Below, in pieces: positions 1-8,846 of a DNA stretch of 11,341 bases; the stretch's first letter is position 1; the number at the start of each line of letters is the position of its first letter. The notes under the pieces were generated by a model, which saw only the letters and a program-made list of their open reading frames with translations, made no database searches and had not been told where the DNA came from. The translations under genes were made by a program, and so were the position numbers. The DNA is from an uncultured Verrucomicrobia subdivision 3 bacterium (lineage in GTDB: Bacteria > Verrucomicrobiota > Verrucomicrobiae > Limisphaerales > UBA11358). The stretch spans positions 1 to 11,341 of the forward strand of contig CAIXPZ010000259.1 in the NCBI GenBank assembly GCA_903921455.1, in the 5' to 3' direction.

Positions 1-1
1 C

Positions 2-3000
2 ATTTCCATCAACAGCGGGGCAACCCTGTGGTTCTATTTTATTTTGGGCGGCACGCAGGGTTTCAACAAGACCGGCGGTGGAACTCTAACATTTCGCTAT
101 AATTCCCAAGCCCAGCTTTACTCGGGCAACATCATCATCTCTGGCGGCACCCTTGGCTTGAACGTGGATGCGAATCTGGGCAATGCTAACAACGACCTCA
201 TCATCAGCAACAATGCCACTTTGTATTTCAATCCCACCACGCTGGCGCCGCTCACGCTCGCGCCGACGCGCAACCTCACGCTGGCGTGTGCGGCGGCAAA
301 CATTGATGTGGCAAACACAAACTACTCGCTGACTATTCCCGGCGTCATCAGTGAGAGCGTCGCCGGGTCGGGCTTGCAAAAGACCGATGTAGGCCTATTG
401 GTGCTTTCAGGCACAAATACTTATAGCGGCACGACGACCATCAGCGCGGGCGCGTTGAGCGTGAGTGCAACGAATAATTTGGGCGGATCGACAGCCAAAG
501 TGCTTTTTGATGGCGGCTTATTGCAAGTGACGGGCACGACGATGACCAATTTTGGTCACGTCTTGAATTTCACCAGCGGCAAGCCCGTGACCTTGGATAT
601 CAACAATTCCGGCAACAACTTCACAGCGGATCAAGTCCTTGCCCAGGGAAGTGGTGGTTTGAACAAAATTGGTGCCGGCACGCTGACCTTGAGCCGTGCC
701 AATACTTACAGCGGCACTACCGCCGTCAATGCCGGCACCCTTGCTCTGGTTTCGGGCGGTTCGCTGGGGAATGGTTCCAGCATATTTTTATCAGATGGGA
801 CGACATTGGATGTGTCTGGACTCGGCATTTACACGCTTGGCAGTGGTGCAACTTTGACGGTTAGCACGAGCGGCGTTGCCGCCACCGTCAAGGGGGGCGT
901 GGGCGGCACCGTCAATTTGGGGACACAGCCGATAAGCTTGTGCTATAACTTGCTGAACCCTGCGCTGGTAGTCGCGTCAGGCAGTCTGACTTTAAGCGGC
1001 CAGACTATCACGGTAACCACTGCGCAACCTCTGGGGAACGGCGCTTACAATCTTATTCAAGTCAATGGCGGGAACATCGTTCATTCTGGAACCTTCACGG
1101 CGGCGGGCAACGCCACGAACGGCGCGACTGGCTGCACAATTGGTTTTACCACCAACGCCGGCATTGCCTATGTGACGTTGACCATCAGCGGTTCCACCAA
1201 CTCCACGGCCTTTCTCGGCGGCAGTGGGCTGCGCGGGGATTATTTCAACAGCCTGGGCTTCACCAATCTGGTCGCCACGCAGGCGGACGCCACCATTGAT
1301 TTCACCTGGGGATCAACTCCGCCGGTCGGCGGCCTCGGTGCGAGTTATACCGTGCGCTGGACGGGGCAGGTGGTGCCGCTGTATTCGGAAACCTACACCT
1401 TTCAAGTCGCCGCGCGATCCGGTGCGCGATTGTGGGTGAACGACAATATGCTGGCCGCGCGCTCGGTATCCTTGATGGGGACGGACACTATTTCTGGAAC
1501 CATCTCGCTCGTTGCCGGCCGCAGCTATAATCTGATGGTGGAGTATATTTGCAACACCAACAGCTCGCGCGTGCAGTTGGCGTGGAGTAGTCCGAGTCAG
1601 CCGTGGCAGGTGGTTCCGCAAAGCCGGCTTTCGGCGATACCGCTGGCGACTTCGGACGCCGGCACGATTCAGGAAGAATACTGGCAGGGACTGGTGGGCA
1701 CCAATCTTGCAACGCTCACGGGGAATGTAAACTATCCGAACCATCCGTCCGGTCGCGAACTGTTGCTGACATTTGAATCGCTCGCGCCGAACTGGACCAC
1801 CAATCTGGGCACCCGCGTCTCCGGCTGGCTGATGCCGCTGACCAACGGCAACTATCAGTTCGCCGTTGCCGCCGCCGATAGCGCGCAGTTTTGGTTGAGC
1901 ACCGATGCCACCACTAATAATGAAGTGCTCGTCGCCAGCGTGCCGTCCGCCTCGGGCTTCCGGCAGTTCAGCACCTATGGCAGCCAGCAATCCGTTTCCA
2001 TTCCGCTGGTGGGCGGGAAAAAATATTTCGTCGAATTGTTGCAAAAGGCTTCGACCAATTCCTCCTATTATTCGGTGGCGTGGCAGCCGCCGGGTGCCGT
2101 GGGGTATACGGTGATACCGGGAGATTTCCTGGCGCCGAATGGATTGCACGCGACGCAGCCGGCCGCCGCCAATCTGTTCAACACCCTCGCCACGGGACAT
2201 CCGCGCTTGCAGACTTCGCCGGAACGGTTCGCGTGGCTCAAGCAGTGCATCGCGTCCAACTCGCCTTCGCTGGTCGTCAATGCGTGGATCAGCGCCAGCA
2301 ACGCGGCGGTGGCGGATCTGACCAGTGTGCTTTCGACCTATAACTCGTCGGGCATGGCTGGCGCCGGGCAGACGATTCAAGGAGACATGATGGAGTTGGG
2401 CACGGCTTACTTCATTACTGGTAACACGAATTTTGCCGAGCGCGCGTGGCTGGAGCTGTCCAACGCCTGCACCTTGTCCGCGTGGTCTGCGGGCGGCAAT
2501 GACGGTTTGGGCATGGGCGAAATGACGTTTGGCGTGGGGTTGGGCTACGACTGGTTCTACAATTACCTGACGCCCGCCCGGCGGAATTCGTTGACCAATG
2601 CCATGGTCACGCTCGGCGTGAATCCCAGCCAGAGCCAGTATCCCGGCAGTTGGTATGTGCAAAGCACGGCGAACAACTGGGCGATGGTGTTCAACTGCGG
2701 CGCCAGTGAATTGGCGATCGCGCTGGCGAACGATCTGCCCGCGCCGAGTCAGACGCTGCTGAATTCTGCGCTCAATTCCATGCGGTCGAGCCTCGGCCAT
2801 TTCACGACCGACAACGGCGGCTACCATGAAGGTTCACAGTATTTCGATTACGGCGTCACGCACCTGGTCCAGTTGCTCGCCGGCGTCCAGTCCAGTCTGG
2901 GCACGCAGTTCAGCCTCGACGACACGCCGGGCCTGGATGACGCCGCGCTCTTTGAAATTTACAACACCGGCCCGACGAAGAAAGCCTTTGACTACTCTGA

Positions 3001-6000
3001 TTCCTATCCCGGCAACATTGCGGGCAACGGCCTGAACTGGCTTTCGCGCCGCTTCAACCGGCCGGTCGCCGCGTGGTGGAAAAATGTCGGGGCCGCCTAC
3101 GCCAACCTGGAAGATGATTTGTTCTGGTACGACCCCCGCAGCCCCGACATGGTCCAGGGCGGCTCTGTGCCGGACAGTTATTTTCGCGGCCCGGCGGCAG
3201 CCACGACGCCGGTTTATAGTCCCCTCGACATGGCGGTCGCGCGCACCAAATGGAATGACGTGAACGCCTCGTTCCTCGGCTTCAAGGCCAGCGCGGTGTT
3301 GTCGCACGGCCATTTGGATCAGGGCGGCTTTGTCTTTGATGCCAACAACTATCGCTGGTTTGTGGATCTCGGCATCGGTGCGGGCTACACTGCCGATACG
3401 AATTATTTTGACGCGGTGCAGGGCTGGTGGATTTACAGCAAGCGCGCCGAGGGCCACAACACGCTCGTTTTGAATCCCCAGCTCAACACGAATACCGACC
3501 AGACGCTCACGGGGGTCTCGACCATCCTTTACCACCGCTCGGATTTTGACGGCGACCAGAGTGTGAGTATCGCCGATCTCACGCCGTCCTACACCTTTTC
3601 CTCACAGGCGCCGTCGCGTGTCTGGCGCGGCGTGAAATTGTTCAACAACCGTGTCTGGCTGATGGTGCAGGATGAAATCGTTTCGCCCACCGGGCAAAAT
3701 CTCTGGTGGTTCTCTCATTTCTCCACGAGTGGCACCACTTGGGGCGTTTCGGCCGACGGCTCTTCCGTCACGCTGACCAACAGCGGTAATCGTCTCTGGG
3801 TCAAACTCCTCACGGGGGGTGCCAACTTTGCCATTTCCAATGCCGTGCCGCTCCCCACCTCGCCAAACCCGGCGCAGATCGGCGTGGCGGACAACTGGAC
3901 CGGTTACCGCAAACTCGCCTTGAACCTCACGGGTGTCACCAACTCAACCATCGCGGTGATGATGGTGCCGCTGCTGCCGGGCGATAGTCCGCCGCAAAGA
4001 TTTCCCGGCGTCGTGCCGCTGGCTAACTGGCCGACGAACGACCTCAGCCTGCTGACGAACAGTCCGCCTGTCGCAAACAGCGGTGCGGCTGCTTTTACCA
4101 ATAACATCAATTTTTTCAACTTTGACCTGCGCCCCCTGGCCAGCGATGCGAACACTCCATCAAATCTTTTGCTTTTCGCCATCAGCCAGGTGAGCACCGG
4201 CAGCGTCAGTTTGCTTGCAGATGGTCACACCGTCCAGTATGTGCCGCCGGCGAATTATGGCGGCCCCGCTACGTTCAATTATATAGTCAACGACCAATGG
4301 CATGACCCGCGCTTGTTGTTTTACTACGACTTCCAGCCCGGCAACTGGACCAATGCCGCTGAACCGAACGATGTGTCTGGCCGCTGGCACGACGGAACGA
4401 TTGACACCAGCGGCGGAGGGGTTTGCTCCAACACGCCGGCCGCGCCCGCCGCACTCGCGCAGTTTTTATCGCAGTCTGCGCGATTTTTCGGTGGCACCAC
4501 CGGCGGTGCGCGGTTGACGCGTGGCATCAGCACGCCAGAATGCAATTTCAGCCAGACCAATTGGACCTTCAGCGGCTGGTTCCGCTGCGAAAATTTGGCG
4601 GCCAACAATTACGTTTTCTATGTTGGCAGCGCCAATGGCACGGGCGGTAACGGCGATGAATTGGTTTTGTATTGCGACACGGGCCACAATCTGATTTTGA
4701 AGCATTGGAATACCGGCAGCGCGAATGACCTGACGCTGACCGCCAGCGGCGTCGTAACTGCGGGCACGTGGAATCAGGTGGCCGTGTCGTTCACTACTAC
4801 CAACGGCGGCATCGGCACGGTGCAACTTTATTTAAACGGCAATCTGGTGGGCAGCCAGGCGAATGTGGCGTGGAGTTTGAAGCAAACCGTGCCGATGAGG
4901 TTTGGCGCACATGCACAGTCGCCGGGCAGCTCAGCGCCTTGGTTTAATGGTGAACTTGCGGAAATTGCCATGTTCAAGGAGGCCTTGAGTCCGGCCCAAA
5001 TCTCTTTGTTGACCAACCACACGGTGCCGTATTGGGGCGGTGGAGTGGCCACCAATACTGTGACCTTCAACATCGTTGCGCCGCCGCCACCGTCTCCACC
5101 CGTACTGGTGGCGCTGACCAATACCAGCTTGATTGCGGGGGCTAAGTTGGTGGTGACGAGCGTCGCTAATGATCCTAACACGCCGCCGCAACGGCTGGTC
5201 TTTTCACTGTTCACCGCGCCGTCCGGCGCGAGCATCAACGCGACGAGTGGCGTCATCGCGTGGCGTCCAACGATTGCCCAGAGCGGCACCAGCAATTTGT
5301 TTACCGTGGTGGTGACCCAGAACGGCTGGGTGACCAACATTCTGCCGCTGGCGAATGCCTATGTGCGGGATGGTGGCTATTCAAACCAGAATTTCGGCAG
5401 CGGCAGTGGCTTGTTGGTAAAATATTACGCGACGGCGGATTCGGGGAACTCGCGGGAGAGCTTTCTGCAGTTTCCGGTGGCCAACCTTCCGGGTGTGCTG
5501 GCCAATGCGCAATTGCAGTTGACGCCGGTGAGCGCCAGTTTCGCCGGGACGCACACGGTGGCATGGGTGACGAACGACGCATGGACCGAAAACACGATTA
5601 CCTGGAGCAACAAGCCGGCGGCCGGCGCGGCCCTGGCGATCTGGGTGCCGGCGGCCGGCGTGCCGGTGTCGGCGGATGTGACTGCGGTGGCGCAGACGCA
5701 ACTGGCGGGGGATGGTTTGTTGTCGTTGCGGGTGTCTGGGACGAACCAGACGGCAGACGGGTTGGTGAACTACGGATCGATGGCCGGCTCGGCGACGAAC
5801 GCGCCGCAGCTAATTGTTATTAGCACGAACACGACGAGCCTCTCCGCCACCCAAAGTTTTTGGGTGAGTGCCATTGCCCCGCAGAAACCGTTTTTGAGCG
5901 CGCCGTTTTTTAGCGGTGGCTCGATTGCCCTGACCATTTCCGGCAGCACTGGTCCGGATTACACCATTCAAGGCGCGACAAATCTTGCGTCGTCGGGGTG

Positions 6001-6103
6001 GCAGGCATTATTCACCACCAACTCTCCCGCGCTGCCGTTCCTCTGGAGTGACACCAATGTCACTCGCCCACAATTTTTCTATCGCGTGCTGCTGGGGCCA
6101 TGA
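2..6103 (+). CDS. Giant secreted multidomain polysaccharide lyase (heparinase II/III-type core), 5' end missing
   Basis: The reading frame is open from the first full codon at 2 to TGA at 6101-6103 (2033 residues seen), so the N-terminus and any signal peptide lie left of the window. Residues counted from nt 2: three autotransporter-associated beta-strand repeats (16-250) followed by more beta-rich sequence; PA14-like domain (about 410-547, starting LRGDYFNS); a second PA14-like domain (556-710); heparinase II/III-type lyase (about 733-1328); Ig/cadherin-like domain (1353-1432); LamG/concanavalin-like domain (1438-1670); a PPPPSPP linker; Ig-like domain (from 1700) interrupted by a DNRLRE/CBM96-like module (1776-1943); C-terminal module ending FYRVLLGP. 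Lyase signatures are NNW at 891-893, GGYHEGSQYFDYG around 939-951, SHGHLDQGGF with His1102, His1104 and Asp1106, and EGHNTL with His1152. The family cleaves uronate-containing chains by beta-elimination; the exact substrate cannot be told. There is no C-terminal autotransporter barrel or sorting motif. Confidence is high for the architecture and moderate for lyase activity. Confidence 0.88.
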   Translation: MSINSGATLWFYFILGGTQGFNKTGGGTLTFRYNSQAQLYSGNIIISGGTLGLNVDANLGNANNDLIISNNATLYFNPTTLAPLTLAPTRNLTLACAAANIDVANTNYSLTIPGVISESVAGSGLQKTDVGLLVLSGTNTYSGTTTISAGALSVSATNNLGGSTAKVLFDGGLLQVTGTTMTNFGHVLNFTSGKPVTLDINNSGNNFTADQVLAQGSGGLNKIGAGTLTLSRANTYSGTTAVNAGTLALVSGGSLGNGSSIFLSDGTTLDVSGLGIYTLGSGATLTVSTSGVAATVKGGVGGTVNLGTQPISLCYNLLNPALVVASGSLTLSGQTITVTTAQPLGNGAYNLIQVNGGNIVHSGTFTAAGNATNGATGCTIGFTTNAGIAYVTLTISGSTNSTAFLGGSGLRGDYFNSLGFTNLVATQADATIDFTWGSTPPVGGLGASYTVRWTGQVVPLYSETYTFQVAARSGARLWVNDNMLAARSVSLMGTDTISGTISLVAGRSYNLMVEYICNTNSSRVQLAWSSPSQPWQVVPQSRLSAIPLATSDAGTIQEEYWQGLVGTNLATLTGNVNYPNHPSGRELLLTFESLAPNWTTNLGTRVSGWLMPLTNGNYQFAVAAADSAQFWLSTDATTNNEVLVASVPSASGFRQFSTYGSQQSVSIPLVGGKKYFVELLQKASTNSSYYSVAWQPPGAVGYTVIPGDFLAPNGLHATQPAAANLFNTLATGHPRLQTSPERFAWLKQCIASNSPSLVVNAWISASNAAVADLTSVLSTYNSSGMAGAGQTIQGDMMELGTAYFITGNTNFAERAWLELSNACTLSAWSAGGNDGLGMGEMTFGVGLGYDWFYNYLTPARRNSLTNAMVTLGVNPSQSQYPGSWYVQSTANNWAMVFNCGASELAIALANDLPAPSQTLLNSALNSMRSSLGHFTTDNGGYHEGSQYFDYGVTHLVQLLAGVQSSLGTQFSLDDTPGLDDAALFEIYNTGPTKKAFDYSDSYPGNIAGNGLNWLSRRFNRPVAAWWKNVGAAYANLEDDLFWYDPRSPDMVQGGSVPDSYFRGPAAATTPVYSPLDMAVARTKWNDVNASFLGFKASAVLSHGHLDQGGFVFDANNYRWFVDLGIGAGYTADTNYFDAVQGWWIYSKRAEGHNTLVLNPQLNTNTDQTLTGVSTILYHRSDFDGDQSVSIADLTPSYTFSSQAPSRVWRGVKLFNNRVWLMVQDEIVSPTGQNLWWFSHFSTSGTTWGVSADGSSVTLTNSGNRLWVKLLTGGANFAISNAVPLPTSPNPAQIGVADNWTGYRKLALNLTGVTNSTIAVMMVPLLPGDSPPQRFPGVVPLANWPTNDLSLLTNSPPVANSGAAAFTNNINFFNFDLRPLASDANTPSNLLLFAISQVSTGSVSLLADGHTVQYVPPANYGGPATFNYIVNDQWHDPRLLFYYDFQPGNWTNAAEPNDVSGRWHDGTIDTSGGGVCSNTPAAPAALAQFLSQSARFFGGTTGGARLTRGISTPECNFSQTNWTFSGWFRCENLAANNYVFYVGSANGTGGNGDELVLYCDTGHNLILKHWNTGSANDLTLTASGVVTAGTWNQVAVSFTTTNGGIGTVQLYLNGNLVGSQANVAWSLKQTVPMRFGAHAQSPGSSAPWFNGELAEIAMFKEALSPAQISLLTNHTVPYWGGGVATNTVTFNIVAPPPPSPPVLVALTNTSLIAGAKLVVTSVANDPNTPPQRLVFSLFTAPSGASINATSGVIAWRPTIAQSGTSNLFTVVVTQNGWVTNILPLANAYVRDGGYSNQNFGSGSGLLVKYYATADSGNSRESFLQFPVANLPGVLANAQLQLTPVSASFAGTHTVAWVTNDAWTENTITWSNKPAAGAALAIWVPAAGVPVSADVTAVAQTQLAGDGLLSLRVSGTNQTADGLVNYGSMAGSATNAPQLIVISTNTTSLSATQSFWVSAIAPQKPFLSAPFFSGGSIALTISGSTGPDYTIQGATNLASSGWQALFTTNSPALPFLWSDTNVTRPQFFYRVLLGP
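47..751 (+). repeat. Three autotransporter-associated beta-strand (PATR-type) repeats inside the giant lyase gene
   Basis: Three coding repeats of the PATR kind lie at about 47-154, 365-463 and 647-751. Each reads roughly G-x-G-x-x-K-x-G-x-G-T/L-L-x-L, then an N-T-Y-S-G-T-like turn and an A-G-x-L strand. The second and third copies share NTYSGTT and are spaced 285 nt (95 residues) apart, while the first is more diverged (LYSGNIIISGGTL). Such repeats form a right-handed beta-helix in secreted proteins. More copies probably lie in the missing 5' part. Confidence 0.75.
5327..5830 (+). other. DNRLRE/CBM96-like carbohydrate-binding module inserted within an Ig-like domain
   Basis: This coding segment of about 168 residues carries the signature of DNRLRE/CBM96 modules: ANAYVRDGGYSNQNFGSGSG, then ESFLQFPVANLPG, NDAWTENTITWSNKP and a C-terminal APQLIVIS strand. 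It is flanked by what look like two halves of one Ig-like domain, ...NLFTVVVTQNG before it and TTSLSATQSFWVSAIAP after it. In related proteins of this phylum, from memory, these halves run together as VTDNGxPSLSATQSF. The module probably binds an acidic polysaccharide such as alginate- or uronan-like chains. Boundaries are by eye, within about 5 residues. Confidence 0.7.
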
Positions 6104-6106
6104 CCA

Positions 6107-6906
6107 ATGAAAACTGCGTTCGTAAAATTATTTGTTGTTTTGAGTTGGCTCGTATGTGTGCCGGAAATCTTTTCGCAGCCGCTTTCTAAAGATAAAATTT
6201 TGTTCAGCAACCTCGGCAATCTTACTGGTTTTACCGGGGGCAACCAGCTGGGCAAGGTTCGCGCGGCGACTAACGAACTTGGCCGTGCCAATTTGCAATG
6301 CGAAATGGTTCGTTCGGAACCGGACACCCCACGGGCGGTTGTCACGCCGAAGCCCATCTCGCTAAATTTTCCGATGGAAGCTTGTTTGGGCCGTTTCCCG
6401 GTTTCCGGCGCACGGTGACTTATCGTGTGAAATTCGACACCAACTGCGAGGCGGCGGACGTGGCATTTTTTCAATTGAAAAACAACGCCGGCCACAGTCA
6501 GTGGAATCATCTCATCGCGCTATGGCGTCAAAGCGGGAAAAACGGTGACCGGATTTTGCTCCAGTCCAATCCGTTCCGTAGCTCCCGGCTTCTTTATTGT
6601 TCGTTGGGCCGGGATGGTGTGCCGCCGCTTACAGCCGAAAGCTGGCATGAAATCCGCGTCACCGGCTATTTTAGTATCGCCAGGGATAGCTGGATGTCGG
6701 TCAATTTTGACGGTCATGACGTCGTTTGGTATCAAGACAAGGACTGCACCAGAAAAATTGGGACGGTTGTTTACGGCCCGCTGGTAGCCAATATTCCCGA
6801 CTCGCAATGGCAGCTTCAGTTGGGCGGGTACGCCTACTTTAAAAAAGCTGGCGTGCCGGTGGCAACGGATTATATCAGTGACATCGTCGTGAAAGGTTTT
6901 GAATAA
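6107..6906 (+). CDS. Exported jelly-roll polysaccharide-lyase-like protein, split by a -1 frame change
   Basis: ATG at 6107 starts three bases after the stop of the giant lyase, which suggests translational coupling. The N-terminus (MKTAFVKLFVVLSWLVCVPEIFSQ) is a clear Sec signal peptide. Without a frame change the protein ends at TGA 6416-6418 (103 residues). The downstream part continues in the -1 frame to TAA at 6904-6906. Joining at the slippery site at 6364-6370 gives a 266-residue protein, a normal length for a single beta-jelly-roll lyase domain. The later part has features of heparin-lyase-I/PF14099-like proteins: a VTYRVKFD strand, AFFQLKN, ESWHEIRVTGYFS, MSVNFDGHDVVWYQDKD and a final YISDIVVKGFE strand. 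It would cleave or bind uronate-containing polysaccharide outside the cytoplasm. The family call is from overall pattern and could be a related concanavalin-like family. The frame change may be programmed recoding, a true disruption (then a pseudogene), or a one-base sequence error. Confidence 0.6.
6364..6370 (+). promoter_or_regulatory. Candidate -1 ribosomal frameshift site A AAT TTT
   Basis: In the frame of the ATG at 6107 the codons read CTA AAT TTT CCG, so the bases AAATTTT at 6364-6370 fit the X XXY YYZ slippery pattern exactly. A one-base slip back continues TCC GAT GGA AGC into the long downstream frame. A possible downstream stem pairs GCCG 6390-6393 with CGGC 6406-6409; an alternative is GGG 6388-6390 with CCC 6397-6399. 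Both are short. The match is seen directly; that ribosomes slip here is inference. Confidence 0.35.
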
Positions 6907-6999
6907 AAATTGAAGCGGGAATGTTTCAGCCGGGGTTTGATCCGGCCGCCGCTCGTAATACCATTGGGTTATTTGCTACCCGTTAATTTGGCCTGTCTT
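6907..6999 (+). other. Intergenic gap before the xylanase, no clear promoter
   Basis: This 93-nt stretch separates the small lyase from the preferred xylanase start. The xylanase frame stays open through it back to a TTG at 6910, but the predicted peptide there is not signal-like. A small GC-rich hairpin is possible (GCCGG 6929-6933 with CCGGC 6942-6946, loop 8) but no T-run follows, so I do not call a terminator. TTGATC (6937) and TAATAC (6956) are only 13 nt apart, too close for a standard -35/-10 pair. Confidence 0.4.
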
Positions 7000-8817
7000 A
7001 TGTGCGTAAATCCTCTGAAGAGATATTTCCATAGCCGGGTTATTGGATGCCTTGGTCTGTTGCTGGCGAGCCGCATTCTTGCGGCGGACTTGCCTGCTGG
7101 AAAACCCGTTTTGCCCGCCGCCATTTCTTCGTTCCAGCTCGGCGGCAAATCCGTCCAAGATGTGCGGGTGATAACGGTGAGTATTTCGGGCCAGTCGTTC
7201 CACGAAGCGCTGCAAGTCCAGACGCTCAAGCGTCCGCCCTATCCATGGAACATTACCCTCGCCGCGCCAACGACTGGTGCGATTCATAAAGGCGATGTGC
7301 TGCTGGCTTCCCTCATGGCCCGGCGAATCGCGTCGCGGCAGGAAACGGCCGAGGCGCTGCTGGAACTCATCGTCGAGGAGAATCAGGATGAACATCACAA
7401 GCTGCTCGAATTGGCGACCTCGGTTGGTCCGGAGTGGACGCCCCTCCGCGCGCCTTTCGTGGCGGACGCGGATTATCCGGCGGGCGCGGCGATGGTTTCG
7501 CTGCGCTTCGGCTACCAACCGCAGACGGTGGAAGTGGCGGCCATTACCCTTACCAATTTTGCGACGGCGGTGACCTTGAGAGAGTTGCCCCGCATGTCAG
7601 CGCATTACGCGGGCTGGGAAACTAATTCCCCTTGGCGTCAGGCGGCGGCGGAGCGCATCGAGAAAATCCGCAAAGGCGATTTGCGCGTGGAAGTCGTCAA
7701 TGCGCAAGGGGAGCCGGTCGCCGATGCGAAAGTGGTGGTGCGGATGCTGCGGCACGAATTCGCCTTCGGCACGGCCATCATGGGCAAACTCATTGCGGCT
7801 ACCAACAATCCCGACCTGGATCGGTATCGCGAGACCATCGAGAAATACTTTAACAAAGTGGTGTTTGAGAACGAACTCAAATGGCCCGCGTGGCAGACGA
7901 ATCGCCCAGGCTGGCGGCAAAACCGGACGAATGTTTTCGCCACGCTCGACTGGCTCAACGCACGCAACATCGCCGTGCGTGGACACGTCATGATCTGGCC
8001 GTCGTGGGAGAACACGCCCGGCTGGCTGCGGCAATTCGAGTCGGACACCAATAAGCTGCGCGCGGTGATTGACGATCATTTCGCCGACCAGACGCACGTG
8101 CTTAAAGACCGGCTTGCCGAGTGGGATGTCATCAACGAAAGCTACGCGCACAATGACGTGGTAAAGGTGCTCGGGCGCGGGGAAATGGCGCGCTGGTTCA
8201 GGCTCGCGCACCAGGGCGATCCGTCAGTGAAGCTGTTCTATAACGACTACATCATGTTCGCCGGCAGCGGTGAGGGTTCGCCTAGCCAGTATTTCTTCGA
8301 CACCATCAAGTTTTTCAAGGACCAAGCTGCGCCCATCGGCGGCATCGGTGAGCAGGGACATTTCGGCGGCAGCCCGCCGTCGCCGGAGAAGGTGCTCATG
8401 ACCTTCGACCGTTTCGGCACCCTTGGTTTGCCGATCCAGATCAGTGAGTTTGACATTGATACCAGCGACGAGGAACTGCAGGTGCACTACACGCGCGATT
8501 TTTTGACGGCGTGCTTCAGCCATCCGGCGGTAAGCGGCGTGATGATGTGGGGCTTCTGGGAAGGCGCGCACTGGCGTCCGCGCGCGGCGCTTTGGAACAA
8601 AGACTGGACGCTGCGCCCGAATGGACGGGCCTGGTTGGATTTGGTGGCCAAAGATTGGTGGACTAACACCAACGGCATGACGGCGGCGGATGGAAAACTT
8701 TTGACGCGCGGATATTGTGGCGACTATGAAATCGCCGTCCAATCCGGCCAAAAGCAAACAACTAAAAAGATTTCACTGACGCGATCCGGAACCACGGTGC
8801 GCGTGGAGTTGAACTGA
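7000..8817 (+). CDS. GH10 endo-1,4-beta-xylanase with N-terminal binding-type domain
   Basis: This secreted enzyme would hydrolyse the beta-1,4-xylan backbone with retention. I chose ATG 7000 (605 residues) over the TTG at 6910 because it begins a proper signal peptide: positive region with K7 and R8, hydrophobic VIGCLGLLL, and a likely cut after ILA (residue 28). Residues about 35-200 form a beta-rich domain resembling CBM4/9-type binding modules. A strand segment follows (LRVEVVNAQGEPVADAKV, from 228), then the GH10 barrel from about 258 to 555. The acid/base is Glu380 in WDVINE and the nucleophile is Glu483 in QISEFD. RGHVMIWPSWENTPGW has Pro where many bacterial GH10 enzymes have the second His of WH, a form I associate with plant-like GH10 proteins. 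GIGEQGHFGG and MMWGFWEGAHW are further family segments. The C-terminal tail (RGYCGDYEIAV to the end) is an added beta module. It ends 29 bp before the next gene, consistent with one transcript. Confidence 0.93.
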   Translation: MCVNPLKRYFHSRVIGCLGLLLASRILAADLPAGKPVLPAAISSFQLGGKSVQDVRVITVSISGQSFHEALQVQTLKRPPYPWNITLAAPTTGAIHKGDVLLASLMARRIASRQETAEALLELIVEENQDEHHKLLELATSVGPEWTPLRAPFVADADYPAGAAMVSLRFGYQPQTVEVAAITLTNFATAVTLRELPRMSAHYAGWETNSPWRQAAAERIEKIRKGDLRVEVVNAQGEPVADAKVVVRMLRHEFAFGTAIMGKLIAATNNPDLDRYRETIEKYFNKVVFENELKWPAWQTNRPGWRQNRTNVFATLDWLNARNIAVRGHVMIWPSWENTPGWLRQFESDTNKLRAVIDDHFADQTHVLKDRLAEWDVINESYAHNDVVKVLGRGEMARWFRLAHQGDPSVKLFYNDYIMFAGSGEGSPSQYFFDTIKFFKDQAAPIGGIGEQGHFGGSPPSPEKVLMTFDRFGTLGLPIQISEFDIDTSDEELQVHYTRDFLTACFSHPAVSGVMMWGFWEGAHWRPRAALWNKDWTLRPNGRAWLDLVAKDWWTNTNGMTAADGKLLTRGYCGDYEIAVQSGQKQTTKKISLTRSGTTVRVELN

Positions 8818-8846
8818 CCTGGCAATCAACAAACAAGACAATCCTT

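Noticed and set aside
44..46. TTG at 44 as the start of the giant lyase
   Set aside because: The frame is open to the window edge with repeat-like sequence before it and no signal peptide after it, so the gene simply continues leftward.
1313..2827. Long minus-strand open frame (504 residues) inside the giant lyase gene
   Set aside because: It is antisense to a clearly coding frame with recognisable domains; its peptide is rich in Arg, His and Gly with no family pattern, as expected from the codon bias of the real strand.
6910..6999. Upstream TTG start for the xylanase
   Set aside because: The extra 30 residues place the hydrophobic signal region too far from the N-terminus; ATG 7000 gives a normal signal peptide.
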